Positions 1-9,524 are shown, numbered from the stretch's first letter. The stretch: 64,000 nt of DNA from Hymenobacter duratus (GCF_014698995.1 NZ_JACWZZ010000001.1:764501-828500); one strand, 5' to 3'. Numbers and translations: made by a program. Notes: generated from the letters alone by a model not told the origin.

Positions 1-1610
1 CCGACAACAACTGGACGGCCGCCGAGTACAACAACACCAACTTCGACAACGTGGCCGGCGACGCGCATTTCGGGGCGCAGGCCACCTACGACTACTGGAA
101 GCTGGTGCACAACCGCAACTCCTACGACAATGCCGGCGCCAAAATCAAGAGCTACGTGCACTTTGATGATGTGCCGGGCGGTGCCGGGTACGAAAACGCC
201 TTCTGGGACGGCGTGCGCATGACTTACGGCGACGGGGCCAGCACCTTCAAGCCCCTGACGGCTATGGACGTATGCGGCCACGAAATCGGGCACGCCGTCT
301 GCGAAAAAACGGCCAACCTGACCTACCAGAATGAGTCGGGCGCCATGAACGAAGGCTTCTCCGATATCTGGGGCGCCTGCGTGGAAGCCCGCGCCGTGAG
401 CACCTATGGCCTCACCGGCAAGAGCACCTGGCTTATCGGCGAAGAAATCATGAAGGCCGGCGGTGCCCTGCGCTCCATGAGCAGCCCCAACACCTACGGC
501 CAGCCCGATACCTACAAAGGCACCTACTGGAAAGCCACTACCACCAGCCCCACGCAGTCGAATGACTACGGCGGAGTGCACACCAACTCGGGCGTGCTCA
601 ACTACTGGTTCTACCTGCTGAGCCAAGGTGGTTCGGGCACCAACGACATCGGGAGTGCCTACACGGTAGCCGGCATAGGGCTTGATGCCGCCGCCAAAAT
701 TGCCTACCGTGCCGAAGCGGTATACCTATCGGCTTCCTCTACCTATGCCAATGCCCGCACAGCCGCTATTTCGGCCGCTACGGACTTATATGGTGCCGGC
801 TCGGCGCAGGTGACAGCCGTTGCGAATGCGTGGTACGCCGTGGGTGTAGGTGCCGCCGCAGGTGGCAGTGGTGCGCCCACCACGCCTGTTTATTGTGCCA
901 GCAAAGGCACGAATGTGTCGTACGAGTGGATTGATCTGGTGAGCCTGGGCAGCATCAACCGCAGCTCGGCCAGCAACGCCGGCTACTACGACGGCACGGC
1001 CCTGACCACGACCGTCACGGCCGGCTCGACGCAGACCATCAGCTACAGCGCCGGCTTCGCCTCCACGGCCTACACCGAGTACTGGAAAGTGTACATCGAC
1101 TACAACCAGGACGGCGACTTCCTGGACAGCGGCGAGACGGTGGTGAGCCGGGCCGGCACGAGCAGCGCCACGACGCTGAGCAGCACGTTCACGGTGCCGG
1201 CCACGGCCAAGAACGGCAAGACCCGCCTGCGCGTGGTGATGAGCGACGCCTCGGCCACGAGCAGCTGCGGCAGCTTCAGCTACGGCGAAACCGAGGACTA
1301 CTCCATCACCATCTCCGGTGGCGCGGCTATTGCCGGCAACACGGGCAGCAACGCCAGCATGGGCATTACCCAGAGCGTTTCGCGCAGCCTCGAGCTGTAC
1401 CCGAACCCCGCTACCGATGTCGTGAACATTATCATGCCCGACAACGCCCCCATAGTATCCGTGACGCTCACGGACCTGCGCGGCGCCAAAGTCACCGGCC
1501 TGCGTATCAGCGGCGACCAGCTGAACGTGTCGGCTTTGGCCAAAGGCATCTACACTCTCACCGTCAGCGACGGGCAGAAAGTGTTCCATCAGCGTTTCGT
1601 GAAGCAATAG
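1..1610 (+). CDS. M4 (thermolysin-like) metallopeptidase with GEVED and T9SS sorting domains, 5'-partial
   Basis: Secreted zinc endopeptidase cut by the left window edge; the open frame runs in from base 3, so the pro-region and signal peptide lie outside. The thermolysin HExxH zinc motif (HEIGH) is at 279-293, the third zinc-ligand Glu lies in NEGFSD at 348-365, and the M4 active-site His is in GVHTNSG at about 579. A GEVED-type beta domain follows (roughly 885-1310; ends in GETEDYSITI). The last 70 residues are a T9SS type A sorting domain starting at LYPNPATD. By family knowledge such proteins cross the outer membrane by T9SS and are released or anchored after tail cleavage. A strong terminator follows directly. 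Confidence 0.95.
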   Translation, partial: DNNWTAAEYNNTNFDNVAGDAHFGAQATYDYWKLVHNRNSYDNAGAKIKSYVHFDDVPGGAGYENAFWDGVRMTYGDGASTFKPLTAMDVCGHEIGHAVCEKTANLTYQNESGAMNEGFSDIWGACVEARAVSTYGLTGKSTWLIGEEIMKAGGALRSMSSPNTYGQPDTYKGTYWKATTTSPTQSNDYGGVHTNSGVLNYWFYLLSQGGSGTNDIGSAYTVAGIGLDAAAKIAYRAEAVYLSASSTYANARTAAISAATDLYGAGSAQVTAVANAWYAVGVGAAAGGSGAPTTPVYCASKGTNVSYEWIDLVSLGSINRSSASNAGYYDGTALTTTVTAGSTQTISYSAGFASTAYTEYWKVYIDYNQDGDFLDSGETVVSRAGTSSATTLSSTFTVPATAKNGKTRLRVVMSDASATSSCGSFSYGETEDYSITISGGAAIAGNTGSNASMGITQSVSRSLELYPNPATDVVNIIMPDNAPIVSVTLTDLRGAKVTGLRISGDQLNVSALAKGIYTLTVSDGQKVFHQRFVKQ

Positions 1611-1628
1611 TATCTGCTTCACGCTAGC

Positions 1629-1660
1629 AAAAAAGGCCCGTCGCTCGACGGGCCTTTTTT
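1629..1660 (+). terminator. Rho-independent terminator between convergent genes
   Basis: An A6 run, the GC-rich stem ggcccgtcg/cgacgggcc with a tiny loop, and a T6 run. It works in both directions and separates the M4 peptidase (+) from the barrel protein (-) that ends at 1710. Confidence 0.9.
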
Positions 1661-1709
1661 ATTGTTGCTTGTAGCTGTTTGCAGTATTCTGGCAACTGCC
1701 ATCAGCCGG

Positions 1710-2456
1710 CTACCGGCCCCAGGGCGCGTATTCCAGCTTCAACTCTACCAGGCCGTAGCCGTCGTTGAGGCTGGAGCTGGAGCGGCCGCTGACCGGGCTG
1801 ATGTCGTCGAGCTGGTCGGTGGTGGTGAAGAAGTAGGCTGCTTCGGCCGTGGCATTGAGCTGCGGGGTGAGCCGGAATACGATGCCAAAGCCTACGGGTG
1901 CCGTAATGGCCAGGGCCGGATAGTCGTTGCGCTCCGGCGCCAGGAAGCTGGTTCGGTCGTCTGGCCGCAGTGTACCGAGATACGACTTGGGATTGTAGAG
2001 TAGGAAGCCGGCTCCAGCCTTCACAAACGGTTTGATAAGGGCAGCCGGGCGCTTCGGGCTGGCAAACTCGCTTTCGTCGCGCAGCAGTTCGTAGCGCAGA
2101 AACGTAATGCCACTCACATTTCGCCCCCGAAATGCCAGACCCCGCTCAACCAACTGGTCTTTGGCCCCGAGCTGGAAATACGTGGCCTCGCCGCCAATAA
2201 CCAGCCGCGGCCGCACCAAGTACAGAATGCCCAGGCTGCCGCTGCCCCCGGGCAGGTTGTTGCCCAGGTCGCCGGCCAGGTCGCCGTTGTAGAGGGCCAC
2301 GCCTCCGCCCGCCGTAAACCGAACCGGGCCCCGGTAGTACGCCCGTGCCTGGCTGCTGTAGTGGCGGCGGCGGCGCTCCGGTCCTTCCTGAGCCGCAACG
2401 GAGTGCGCCAGCATACTACTGGCCGCGAAAAATGAAATCAGCAGAACGTGCTTCAC
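1710..2456 (-). CDS. Outer-membrane beta-barrel-like protein (DUF6089-like)
   Basis: 248 residues with an N-terminal signal peptide (MKHVLLISFFAASSMLAHS, cleavage near AAQ). The mature part has alternating hydrophobic strands with aromatic and glycine residues (FTAGGGVALYNGDLAG, LGILYLVRPRLVIGGEA) and ends in LVELKLEYAPWGR, as in small Bacteroidota porin-like barrels. The pattern resembles DUF6089 family proteins, but that assignment is from memory of the pattern, not a search. It is monocistronic by layout: convergent with the M4 peptidase and separated by 155 bases from the next minus-strand gene. No function can be named. Confidence 0.7.
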   Translation of the reverse strand: MKHVLLISFFAASSMLAHSVAAQEGPERRRRHYSSQARAYYRGPVRFTAGGGVALYNGDLAGDLGNNLPGGSGSLGILYLVRPRLVIGGEATYFQLGAKDQLVERGLAFRGRNVSGITFLRYELLRDESEFASPKRPAALIKPFVKAGAGFLLYNPKSYLGTLRPDDRTSFLAPERNDYPALAITAPVGFGIVFRLTPQLNATAEAAYFFTTTDQLDDISPVSGRSSSSLNDGYGLVELKLEYAPWGR

Positions 2457-2611
2457 GCAGGGACGAGGTTAGGTGAGGTAGTAGATAGGTGAGTAGAGAA
2501 TGGAAATAAGGAGAGTATAGCAGGCAGGCAAAAGTGCGAAACGCGTGGTACGCGGGAAATAGGTAGGGGTTGCAGTGGCCGGCACAAGGCCTGCTCCTAG
2601 CCTCACCGAGC

Positions 2612-3328
2612 TTATTTGAACTTGCCTTCCGGATCGGGCATTTTTGCCATCAGGTCGCTGAGGAAGTTGAAGTCGATGCTGGTCATGCTGATGTTCTGGC
2701 CTTTATGGACCGCTTCCCAGGCTTTCGTGTAGTCTTCCTGCAGGTAATGAGCCAACGCCATTTGCTGCCAGGCAATGGCATTGTTGGGGTCGGCGGCGAG
2801 GGCGCGCTGCAGGTAGCCAATGCCGGTGGTGAGGTCTTTTTTCTTTTTGGTCTGCTCGTACCGAATCAGATAGCTGGACCCCAGGTCGGAGAGCATCAGG
2901 GCGTTTTCGGGTGCCAGGGCTAAGCCCTTCGTGAGCAGGTCGATGGCCTGATCGGGGGCAGGGTTCTTACTGGCCACAATGCCCAGGCCGCGGTAGACCT
3001 CCGGGTTTTTGGCATCGAGCAACCACGCCAGATTGAAGCGGGTAATGGCCGTATCGGCCTGCCCTTCGCTGATGTATTCGTAGCCTTTGCTGGAGAAGAA
3101 ACGGCTGGCTTCGGCCCGGGAGCCGAAGCTGGCGGCCACTTTTTCTACGTAGCCGGGAGACAGCAGCCCTTCGGCCTGTGCCGCCGCAATACCTCCGAAC
3201 AGTGGCTGCAGGCGGTTGGCGGCCGTCACGGTGGCGTCTTTGGTTTTGATTTTGGTTTTGCGCTGGGCCTGTGCCGGCAAGTTCAGCAGCGCAACCAGCC
3301 CGAGGGCTGCAACAAGTGGGTATTTCAT
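2612..3328 (-). CDS. Exported tetratricopeptide repeat protein
   Basis: 238 residues from the ATG at 3328. The frame stays open further upstream, but this start gives a proper signal peptide (MKYPLVAALGLVALLNLPAQAQ) and lies downstream of a -7 box at 3395-3402. The body is helical with TPR-like units in the second half (DTAITRFNLAWLLDAKNPEVYRG; a unit ending in LAPENALMLSDLGSSYLIRYE; a unit with ADPNNAIAWQQMALAHYLQEDYTKAWEA, split here only for length). TPR proteins in the periplasm usually act as scaffolds; the partner is not evident. The adjacent minus-strand T9SS protein ends 190 bases upstream and has its own terminator. Confidence 0.8.
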   Translation of the reverse strand: MKYPLVAALGLVALLNLPAQAQRKTKIKTKDATVTAANRLQPLFGGIAAAQAEGLLSPGYVEKVAASFGSRAEASRFFSSKGYEYISEGQADTAITRFNLAWLLDAKNPEVYRGLGIVASKNPAPDQAIDLLTKGLALAPENALMLSDLGSSYLIRYEQTKKKKDLTTGIGYLQRALAADPNNAIAWQQMALAHYLQEDYTKAWEAVHKGQNISMTSIDFNFLSDLMAKMPDPEGKFK

Positions 3329-3394
3329 GTAAAAGAGAGGGGCCGAAAAAAGACTTCTGCGGCGGCCAACACGACGGCTGCCATGGTTTTCAGA

Positions 3395-3402
3395 CAAATA
3401 TA
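3395..3402 (-). promoter_or_regulatory. Bacteroidota-type -7 box for the TPR gene
   Basis: On the minus strand it reads TATATTTG, matching the TAnnTTTG consensus, about 67 bases upstream of the chosen ATG. No TTG box at the ideal 19-base spacing is seen. Confidence 0.45.
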
Positions 3403-3454
3403 ACGCTCCTGTAACGCTCCCGGCGGCGGGGTTCTTGTACGGCGGGGCACAAAC

Positions 3455-3492
3455 AAGCCCGCTCGGCACTTGCAGTAGCGCCAAGCGGGCTT
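3455..3492 (-). terminator. Probable terminator of the 845-aa T9SS protein gene
   Basis: Arms 3455-3467 and 3480-3492 (aagcccgctcggc and gccaagcgggctt) pair over 13 bases with one mismatch. On the minus strand a TTGTTTG tract follows. It lies just after the stop codon at 3519. Confidence 0.6.
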
Positions 3493-3518
3493 TTAGATTA
3501 TCGGGCAAGCCGGAAGCG

Positions 3519-6056
3519 CTACTCTAGTATCAGGCGCCGATTCAGTTTCAGGTGATTTGTGGGGCTGCTCACGCGTAGCACGTAGGTGCCCCGTGCCACG
3601 CCGCGCATCTCCAGCGGCAGTTCGGCCGGTGCAGCTACTACGTTCCATTCCCGTACGCTACGGCCCAGCAAGTCCAGCAGAGTAAGCTGCAGGGCCCCGG
3701 TCTGCATATCAGCCGGAAGCTGCAGCCGCACATGGCTGCGGGCCGGATTGGGATAGAGCGTCAGTTCAGGACGAAGAACGGTGGCCGGCTGACCGGCGCT
3801 AAGCACGTTGCCGCTGCCATCCGTTTTGAGGACGTACACATCGGCGTCACCTTGTGTGGTTTGCTGATAGCCGACACTCATAAATCCTCCGTCTGCGGAA
3901 GCCTCCAGGCTGTAGAGTATCGGCTGCGTCCCGGAGCCGAAGCTACGCTGCCACAGGGTGGTGCCTAAGGCATCTGTTTTGGTGAGGCGCGCCGAACGGG
4001 AATACGAGTCTAGCGGATCCGTATTGGTTAAATCGAGCAATATGTAGCCGCCATCCGCAGTAGGTAGGGCCCTATACCCAAATGTGAAGCTAGTAGTTGG
4101 GGGCAGTAGCCGCGCCCAGGTACTGTCGCCGGTGCCGGAGAGCTTGAGCAGCAAGGCTTGCGGCAGGCGAGTGCCCGGGTCGTCGGAATAGCCGCCCAGA
4201 ATAAAACCGCCATCGGTCGTTTGCTGGATACTGGAAACCCGGTCGGTGCCCGCCCGCCCATACGTGCGACTCCACAGCAACTGGCCGGTAGCGGAAGTAC
4301 GCACAGCCCACGCCTGTTGCTGACGCCCAAAAGTGGAGGCACGGCCCGCAAACGCGTAGCCGCCATCGGACGTTTGCACCAGATCGTAGGCATGGGTTAT
4401 TCCAGCATTGCCAAACTGTCGCGTCCAGACGGTGTCGCCGGCGCTGTTGAGCTTCAGCAGCCAGGCCCGATCTACGAAGCCAGTGATAACAGCATAGCCC
4501 CCGTCGGCCGTTGGAATCGTTTTGCCGAAAACCGCCGGCGAGTTGGCAGCAGGAAATTCCTTGCTCCATTGGACCACACCTTGGCTGGTTGTTTTGAAAA
4601 TATAGGTAGTCGGGTCGGGCAGGTAGGAGGCTGCCATTACCACAAACCCGCCATCCGGCGTCGGGCGGATGGAGGTAGCGAGCAGGTCTGCGGCGAAAGT
4701 GTTGTTGATGGTGGTGGTCCACTGCGTGATGCCAGTGGCCGCCAGCTTCGTCAGGCGAAGGCGCGTCTGGTCATCGGTGGTGCTAGTCGGCTCTTCGCTC
4801 AGCACCACGCCCCCGCCGTCGGCGGTAGGCGCAATATCCCGCCCCAACTCCATACCCGTTCCGCCTTCCGTACCGTAGTATCGTTGCCAGAGCAATGTGC
4901 CGGTGGCAGAGTAGCGCACCAGCATCCCCTCGTAGCCGATGGAATATTGCGTGGAGTAGCCGCCCAACAGGTAGTCGCCGTTCGGGGCGATGCGCAGGGT
5001 AGGGATTGTCTGGTAGGCAAACCCTACCGGAACAACGCGAAGAAATTGCTGCTGCCAATTTGCGTCTACTTTCGAGAGCTCAGCGCTGGCGTTGAACTGG
5101 CCGTCTGCCAGGATAATGTAGCCCCCGTCACTGGTCTGCCGGACTTCGCGGGCGTATTCGTGGTTGCCGGGCACGTCATAGGCGTAGGTGGCGTTGCCGG
5201 CGGGGTTTAGCTTAGTGATGCGAGGCGTGCGCTGGCCCGTCTGCAGATCTTCATACATGCCGCCCAGCACATAGCCACCATCAGCGGTCTGCTGCACGCA
5301 TACCGCTGTCGTGCTTGTGCCCGTGCCGAAGCCGTGCCGCCAGGTAGTACCGCCCGTTGGCGTGAGCTTGAAGGCAATGGCATCTTCTTCGTAGCCGCCC
5401 TCCGCGGCCACTATATAGCCGCCATCGGTAGTCTGCTGGATGGCATGGCCCTTCTCGCCTCTTGGGCTAACGCTGGTGGGCGTTTGCTGCCATACCAGGT
5501 TGCCGGCGGCATCCGTTTTCAGCACCAGCAGTTGGGTGCCGATGCTTGTGTTCTGTGCATAAGAAGAAAGGTAGCCGACCAGAACAGCGCCGCCATCTGC
5601 CGTCAGGGCCATGCTATTGCAGATTTCTACATCTGTCCCGCCAAACGTGCGCTGCCACTGCACCGCGCCGCTGGCGGTGGTTTTCACGAGATAAATGTCC
5701 TCCTTGTTGGTGACAGGCGTGTATACTTGGCCTGCCAGCAGATAGCCGCCGTCTGGCGTTTGCTGTACGCTCCGGCCGGTTTCGGCTGCTGAAGTGCCGT
5801 AGGTGCGCGTCCAGGCAGTATCACCGGCAGCATTCGTTTTTACCAGCCACATATCCGTACGGCCGTGGCTACGGTTGGCCGTGGTGCCCAGCGCAATGAG
5901 GCCGCCATCGGTTGTTGGCTGTACGCTTTGGAACTCGTCCAGCGTATTGCGGGTGCCAAAATGACGCTCAAACGTGGTGGTTTGGGCCCCTGCTGAAAAT
6001 ATGCCGGCCAGAAAAAGCCCGGCGCTCAGCGCAAGACGGTAGTAGAAATTCCGCAT
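3519..6056 (-). CDS. Large secreted repeat protein with T9SS type A sorting domain
   Basis: 845 residues from the ATG at 6056, chosen because it starts a signal peptide (MRNFYYRLALSAGLFLAGIFSAGAQ); the frame is open further 5'. The protein is almost wholly made of about 45-60-residue repeats with the core TxDGGYxLxG (for example QTPDGGYLLAGQV, QTTDGGYIVAAEG, PTADGGYILLDLT), each followed by a strand ending in KLxxxGxxxWxRxFG. This pattern is common in bacterial proteins predicted to form beta-propeller-like folds. The C-terminus (LYPNPARSHVRLQLP to RRLILE) is a T9SS sorting domain. Likely a cell-surface or secreted structural or adhesive protein; no catalytic motif is seen. Confidence 0.88.
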   Translation of the reverse strand: MRNFYYRLALSAGLFLAGIFSAGAQTTTFERHFGTRNTLDEFQSVQPTTDGGLIALGTTANRSHGRTDMWLVKTNAAGDTAWTRTYGTSAAETGRSVQQTPDGGYLLAGQVYTPVTNKEDIYLVKTTASGAVQWQRTFGGTDVEICNSMALTADGGAVLVGYLSSYAQNTSIGTQLLVLKTDAAGNLVWQQTPTSVSPRGEKGHAIQQTTDGGYIVAAEGGYEEDAIAFKLTPTGGTTWRHGFGTGTSTTAVCVQQTADGGYVLGGMYEDLQTGQRTPRITKLNPAGNATYAYDVPGNHEYAREVRQTSDGGYIILADGQFNASAELSKVDANWQQQFLRVVPVGFAYQTIPTLRIAPNGDYLLGGYSTQYSIGYEGMLVRYSATGTLLWQRYYGTEGGTGMELGRDIAPTADGGGVVLSEEPTSTTDDQTRLRLTKLAATGITQWTTTINNTFAADLLATSIRPTPDGGFVVMAASYLPDPTTYIFKTTSQGVVQWSKEFPAANSPAVFGKTIPTADGGYAVITGFVDRAWLLKLNSAGDTVWTRQFGNAGITHAYDLVQTSDGGYAFAGRASTFGRQQQAWAVRTSATGQLLWSRTYGRAGTDRVSSIQQTTDGGFILGGYSDDPGTRLPQALLLKLSGTGDSTWARLLPPTTSFTFGYRALPTADGGYILLDLTNTDPLDSYSRSARLTKTDALGTTLWQRSFGSGTQPILYSLEASADGGFMSVGYQQTTQGDADVYVLKTDGSGNVLSAGQPATVLRPELTLYPNPARSHVRLQLPADMQTGALQLTLLDLLGRSVREWNVVAAPAELPLEMRGVARGTYVLRVSSPTNHLKLNRRLILE

Positions 6057-6228
6057 GCTCAAGAAGGATAGAAGAGAAATAATAAGTCGCTGCAAATCAG
6101 CTAGCCGAACAGCACTGCAAGTAACTTGAATATTGCGCAAAACCCAGCGCCTCCCATCCGGGCGGCGCACCAGTGCGTAGGTGCAGGGCGCAGTCAGTTT
6201 CAGCACTGCGTCTTTTCGGTTCGCTGCT

Positions 6229-7116
6229 ATGTCTATTTCCCGCCGCTGGCTCTCCCTGCCGGCCCTGTTGCTGCTGCCGCTGCTGCTGGGCTTTGCCAAC
6301 GAATATGCTACCGCCCGGCCCAGTCGGCGCACCCAGGACCTGGCCTATGTGCCGGCCACCGACCCTGCTTATGATGCCGAACGGCATCGCCTGGATGTGT
6401 ACGCGCCAAAAAAAGCCGCCGCCGCTCGGTATCCGGTGGTAGTATTCATTCATGGTGGCAGCTGGAACAGCGGCAGCAAGGGCTTCTACTCGTTTATCGG
6501 GCGGCGCCTGGCGAAGCAGGGAGTAGTGGCCGTTATCATCAACTACCGCCTGTCCCCGAAAGTGGAAGTGCCTGCCATGGCCGACGACTGCGCCCGCGCC
6601 ATCATCTGGACCACCGAGCACATTGCTGACTATGGCGGCGACCCGCAGCGCGTCTTTGTCATGGGGCACTCGGCCGGGGGCGGCCTGGCGGCGCTGCTCA
6701 CCGCCGACAACCGCCTGTTTCAGCGCCGCGGGCTGGCCCGAAATCCTCTCAAAGGCGCTATTCTGGACGACCCGGCCGGATTGGATATGTATGACTATCT
6801 GCAGAAGCTGGAGTACCCCAACGATGCGCAGTATCTGGTGCCGTTCGGAAAGCAGCCGGAAACATGGCGCGAGGTATCGGCTATGTACCACGTTACGGCG
6901 GCCACACCCCCGTTTCTGATTTTTGTGGGGGGCAAAACGTACCCGTCTATCAGCGGGAGCAGCCGGAAGTTTCGGGAGAAGCTAGCGGCGCTGGGCCGGC
7001 CGCCCCAGTTTGCGGTGCTGCCCGGCAAGCACCACATTCCGATGGTGCTGCAGCTCTACTGGCAGCACAATGTGGTATATCAGCAGCTCCTGAAATTTGT
7101 GGGAGCAGGGCAGTAG
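6229..7116 (+). CDS. Exported alpha/beta hydrolase (esterase/lipase family)
   Basis: 295 residues from the ATG at 6229, which begins a signal-like segment (SRRWLSLPALLLLPLLLGFA). The esterase oxyanion motif HGGSW is near residue 78, and the nucleophile elbow GHSAGG follows in the middle. The catalytic Asp is probably in the stretch around FLIFVGGKTYPS, and the His in LPGKHHIPMV near the C-terminus. This is the carboxylesterase/BD-FAE-like branch of the alpha/beta hydrolases; the substrate is unknown. It is divergent from the T9SS repeat protein (172 bases apart) and convergent with the alkyltransferase gene. Confidence 0.88.
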   Translation: MSISRRWLSLPALLLLPLLLGFANEYATARPSRRTQDLAYVPATDPAYDAERHRLDVYAPKKAAAARYPVVVFIHGGSWNSGSKGFYSFIGRRLAKQGVVAVIINYRLSPKVEVPAMADDCARAIIWTTEHIADYGGDPQRVFVMGHSAGGGLAALLTADNRLFQRRGLARNPLKGAILDDPAGLDMYDYLQKLEYPNDAQYLVPFGKQPETWREVSAMYHVTAATPPFLIFVGGKTYPSISGSSRKFREKLAALGRPPQFAVLPGKHHIPMVLQLYWQHNVVYQQLLKFVGAGQ

Positions 7117-7161
7117 CTGCGGAAAAGAACGGCGGTGCTGCCCACAGCGGCACCTGCTGTT

Positions 7162-7653
7162 TCAAAACAGCGTGGCCTGCACAGACGGCTGCTCAAATTC
7201 CAGCAGCCACTTCTTGCGCGGCAGCCCGCCGGCGTAGCCCGTCAGCTGCCCGCCGGCCCCTATGATGCGGTGGCAGGGCCACACGATAGCCAGCGGATTC
7301 TGCCCATTGGCCGCGCCCACGGCCCGCACCGCCGCCGGGTTGCCCAGCTGCCGGGCCAGGTCGAGGTACGAGGCCGTGCGGCCGAACCCCACATCCGTCA
7401 GCGCAGTCCAGACGCGGCGCTGAAACTCCGTGCCCTGCTGCACATCGTAGGCCAGCGTGAAGTCACGCAGCTCCCGCCCGAAGTAGGCGCCCAGCTGCCG
7501 GTAGGCTTCCTGCAAGCAAACCGGTACCTGGTGGGAAGGGGTTTGGGCTTGCCTGTCGGCATTGAGAAACTCCACGGCTGCCAGGCCCACATCGGTGCCA
7601 CGCAGGCGCAGCAGGCCAACCGGTGAAGAAAGAAAAGCAACGGGTTCAGACAT
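7162..7653 (-). CDS. ogt: Methylated-DNA--protein-cysteine S-methyltransferase (Ogt-type)
   Basis: 163 residues from the ATG at 7653; the frame is open upstream but this start gives the usual family length. It transfers O6-alkyl groups from guanine to its own Cys127 in the invariant PCHR motif (WPCHRIIGAGGQLTGYAGG). The helix-turn-helix preceding it (FQRRVWTALTDVGFGRTASY, AVRAVGAANGQNPLAIV) matches the DNA-binding C-domain. The N-terminal part is the short Ogt-type domain, with no AdaA-like methylphosphotriester or AraC region. Suicide repair protein acting in the cytoplasm. Confidence 0.95.
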   Translation of the reverse strand: MSEPVAFLSSPVGLLRLRGTDVGLAAVEFLNADRQAQTPSHQVPVCLQEAYRQLGAYFGRELRDFTLAYDVQQGTEFQRRVWTALTDVGFGRTASYLDLARQLGNPAAVRAVGAANGQNPLAIVWPCHRIIGAGGQLTGYAGGLPRKKWLLEFEQPSVQATLF

Positions 7654-7909
7654 GGGAAGAAACGGAGGCCCCAAAAATGCAAAAAAGCTGCCCGATAAGT
7701 GGTGAGGCCTAATTTTAGAGCGACAATATACTATACAAAGGAAAAAATTGGAAATGAACAAGTTGGCGGGCAACGCACGAGGCAGGTCGTGAAAGAATGC
7801 TTTATATTGCTTCAGCCTCTTCTATGGAGGAGGTTAGAATAGTACTTTCGTAAGAAGCTTTTGCCGCTTCTGTTTCATTTCTTCAGTTCATCTCTAGACC
7901 TAACGCATT

Positions 7910-9496
7910 GTGCGACACCTACTGTTCTGTTTCGTAGCTGGGCTGCTCTCAACCGGCTCTGCGCTGGCCGGACTGCCTGCGTCGGGCCCCGCCACACAAC
8001 CAGGTACGCAGGCTGCTACTACCCTCGGCCCGGGCGAAGGCACCGGCCTCACGGGCTCCTATTTCAACAATGGCAGCCTGGCCGGCACACCACTGCTGCG
8101 GCGGGTTGATGCCGTTGTCGATTTTGAGTGGAAGATGGGCATTCCGGCCCCTGGCCTGCGCAGCGACAACTTTTCGGTGCGTTGGGAAGGTCAGATTGAA
8201 GCTCCCGCTACCGGCCGCTACAAGTTCATTACCAAATCCAATGATGGCGTGCGGCTGTGGATAAACGGCAAGCAGATTCTCGACAACTGGAACGGCCAGG
8301 GCAGCACCACCACCTCTACCAGCGCCGAAGTAAGCCTGGCCGCCGGTGAGCGAACCACCATCAAAGTAGAGTATTACGACCAGGAGGGCGACGCCAACGT
8401 GCGCCTGCAGTGGGTGCGGCCTGGGCAAGGAGCCCAAACCGTTCCTTCCGTGTACCTCTACCCGCTGGAAGGCCCCGGCATGCCGGTAGCAGAAAAGCAA
8501 ACTATACTTACGGCCGCTCCTGAGCCGGAGGCCAAGCCAGCTGATAAAGCCGTTAAGGCCACGGCTGCCGCCAAAACCCCGGCTGCTCCCAAAGCGGCCC
8601 CGGCTGCAAAACCAGCTGTAGCTGCAAAACCAGCGGCTCCTAAACCGGCGCCGACTCCCAAGCCAGCCCCGGCCCCCAAGCCTGCAAAACAGGCCGCTCC
8701 TACCTCTGCCGATATTGCCAAGACGCTCAGTATTCCTGGCGTGTTTACGCTGATGGCCCGCTCCGATGGCAAGCCACTGGAAGTACAGGGCGACGCCCCG
8801 GTGTCGAAGGAGCCGGGCCTGGCCAGTGCGCCTGCCGGAGCGCCCCAGTGGGAAATTGAAGAAGCCGGCAGTGGCTACTTCAAGCTCACGGTGCAGGGCG
8901 GCCGCAAGGTGCTGGAAGTGCTGGGCAGCGAAACCTCCAATGGTGCGGCCCTGAGCCTCTGGCCTTACTACAGCGGCAATAACCAGCTCTGGAAAATAGA
9001 GGAAGCCGGCGAAGGCTACTACAAACTCACGGCCAAGCACAGCAACAAAGCCCTGACCGCCGGCACCGAGGAAGAAGGTGGCCTGCAGCAGCGCCGCTAC
9101 GCCAACCGCCCCACGCAACAGTGGAAGTTGGAAGCCGCAGCTCCCAAGGATGCGCAGCTGGCCGGCCCCGTGGCCGCCAACGTGCCCGTCACCGGCTCCA
9201 ACCGCTTAGCCGTGTATCCTAACCCGTCCAGCGGGGTGGTGCAGATGGCGTATCAGCTGGGAGAAGCGCAGCCGATGGGCTGGGTGCTGTATGACCAGCG
9301 GGGCTCAGCAGTTCGCGTGTCGGACTACCGCCGCCAGAACGCCGGCCCTCACCACCAGACTCTCGACTTCACGGGCCTTCCCGCCGGCGACTATAACCTG
9401 AACCTGACGGTGGGCGCCACCACTACTAGGCAGCTGGTGAGCATCCGTCGGCCAGGTGCAGCCACCGCTGAGCCTGCCGCCGAGGCTGCTAAATAG
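7910..9496 (+). CDS. Secreted PA14 / ricin-type lectin protein with T9SS sorting domain
   Basis: 528 residues from a GTG start directly before a signal peptide (MRHLLFCFVAGLLSTGSALA). Residues about 45-185 form a PA14 domain (TGLTGSYFNN, NFSVRWEGQIEAPATGRYKF, DGVRLWINGKQILDNW, VEYYDQEGDANVRLQW), a carbohydrate-binding module. A low-complexity Ala/Pro/Lys linker spans about 195-270. Two RICIN-like beta-trefoil repeats follow (QWEIEEAGSGYFKLTVQGG; QLWKIEEAGEGYYKLTAKHS). The C-terminal sorting domain begins at AVYPNPSSG and is followed by an Ala/Glu-rich tail. It has no catalytic domain and so probably binds glycans at the surface. A terminator follows at 9525. Confidence 0.88.
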   Translation: MRHLLFCFVAGLLSTGSALAGLPASGPATQPGTQAATTLGPGEGTGLTGSYFNNGSLAGTPLLRRVDAVVDFEWKMGIPAPGLRSDNFSVRWEGQIEAPATGRYKFITKSNDGVRLWINGKQILDNWNGQGSTTTSTSAEVSLAAGERTTIKVEYYDQEGDANVRLQWVRPGQGAQTVPSVYLYPLEGPGMPVAEKQTILTAAPEPEAKPADKAVKATAAAKTPAAPKAAPAAKPAVAAKPAAPKPAPTPKPAPAPKPAKQAAPTSADIAKTLSIPGVFTLMARSDGKPLEVQGDAPVSKEPGLASAPAGAPQWEIEEAGSGYFKLTVQGGRKVLEVLGSETSNGAALSLWPYYSGNNQLWKIEEAGEGYYKLTAKHSNKALTAGTEEEGGLQQRRYANRPTQQWKLEAAAPKDAQLAGPVAANVPVTGSNRLAVYPNPSSGVVQMAYQLGEAQPMGWVLYDQRGSAVRVSDYRRQNAGPHHQTLDFTGLPAGDYNLNLTVGATTTRQLVSIRRPGAATAEPAAEAAK

Positions 9497-9524
9497 TCCT
9501 GGCCGGTAGCGTAGCTTTCTACCC

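Noticed and set aside
786-1622. Long open frame antisense to the M4 peptidase
   Set aside because: It mirrors the high-GC codon use of the real gene; no recognisable motif.
6097-6891. Open frame antisense to the esterase
   Set aside because: Shadow of the sense gene, which has clear catalytic motifs.
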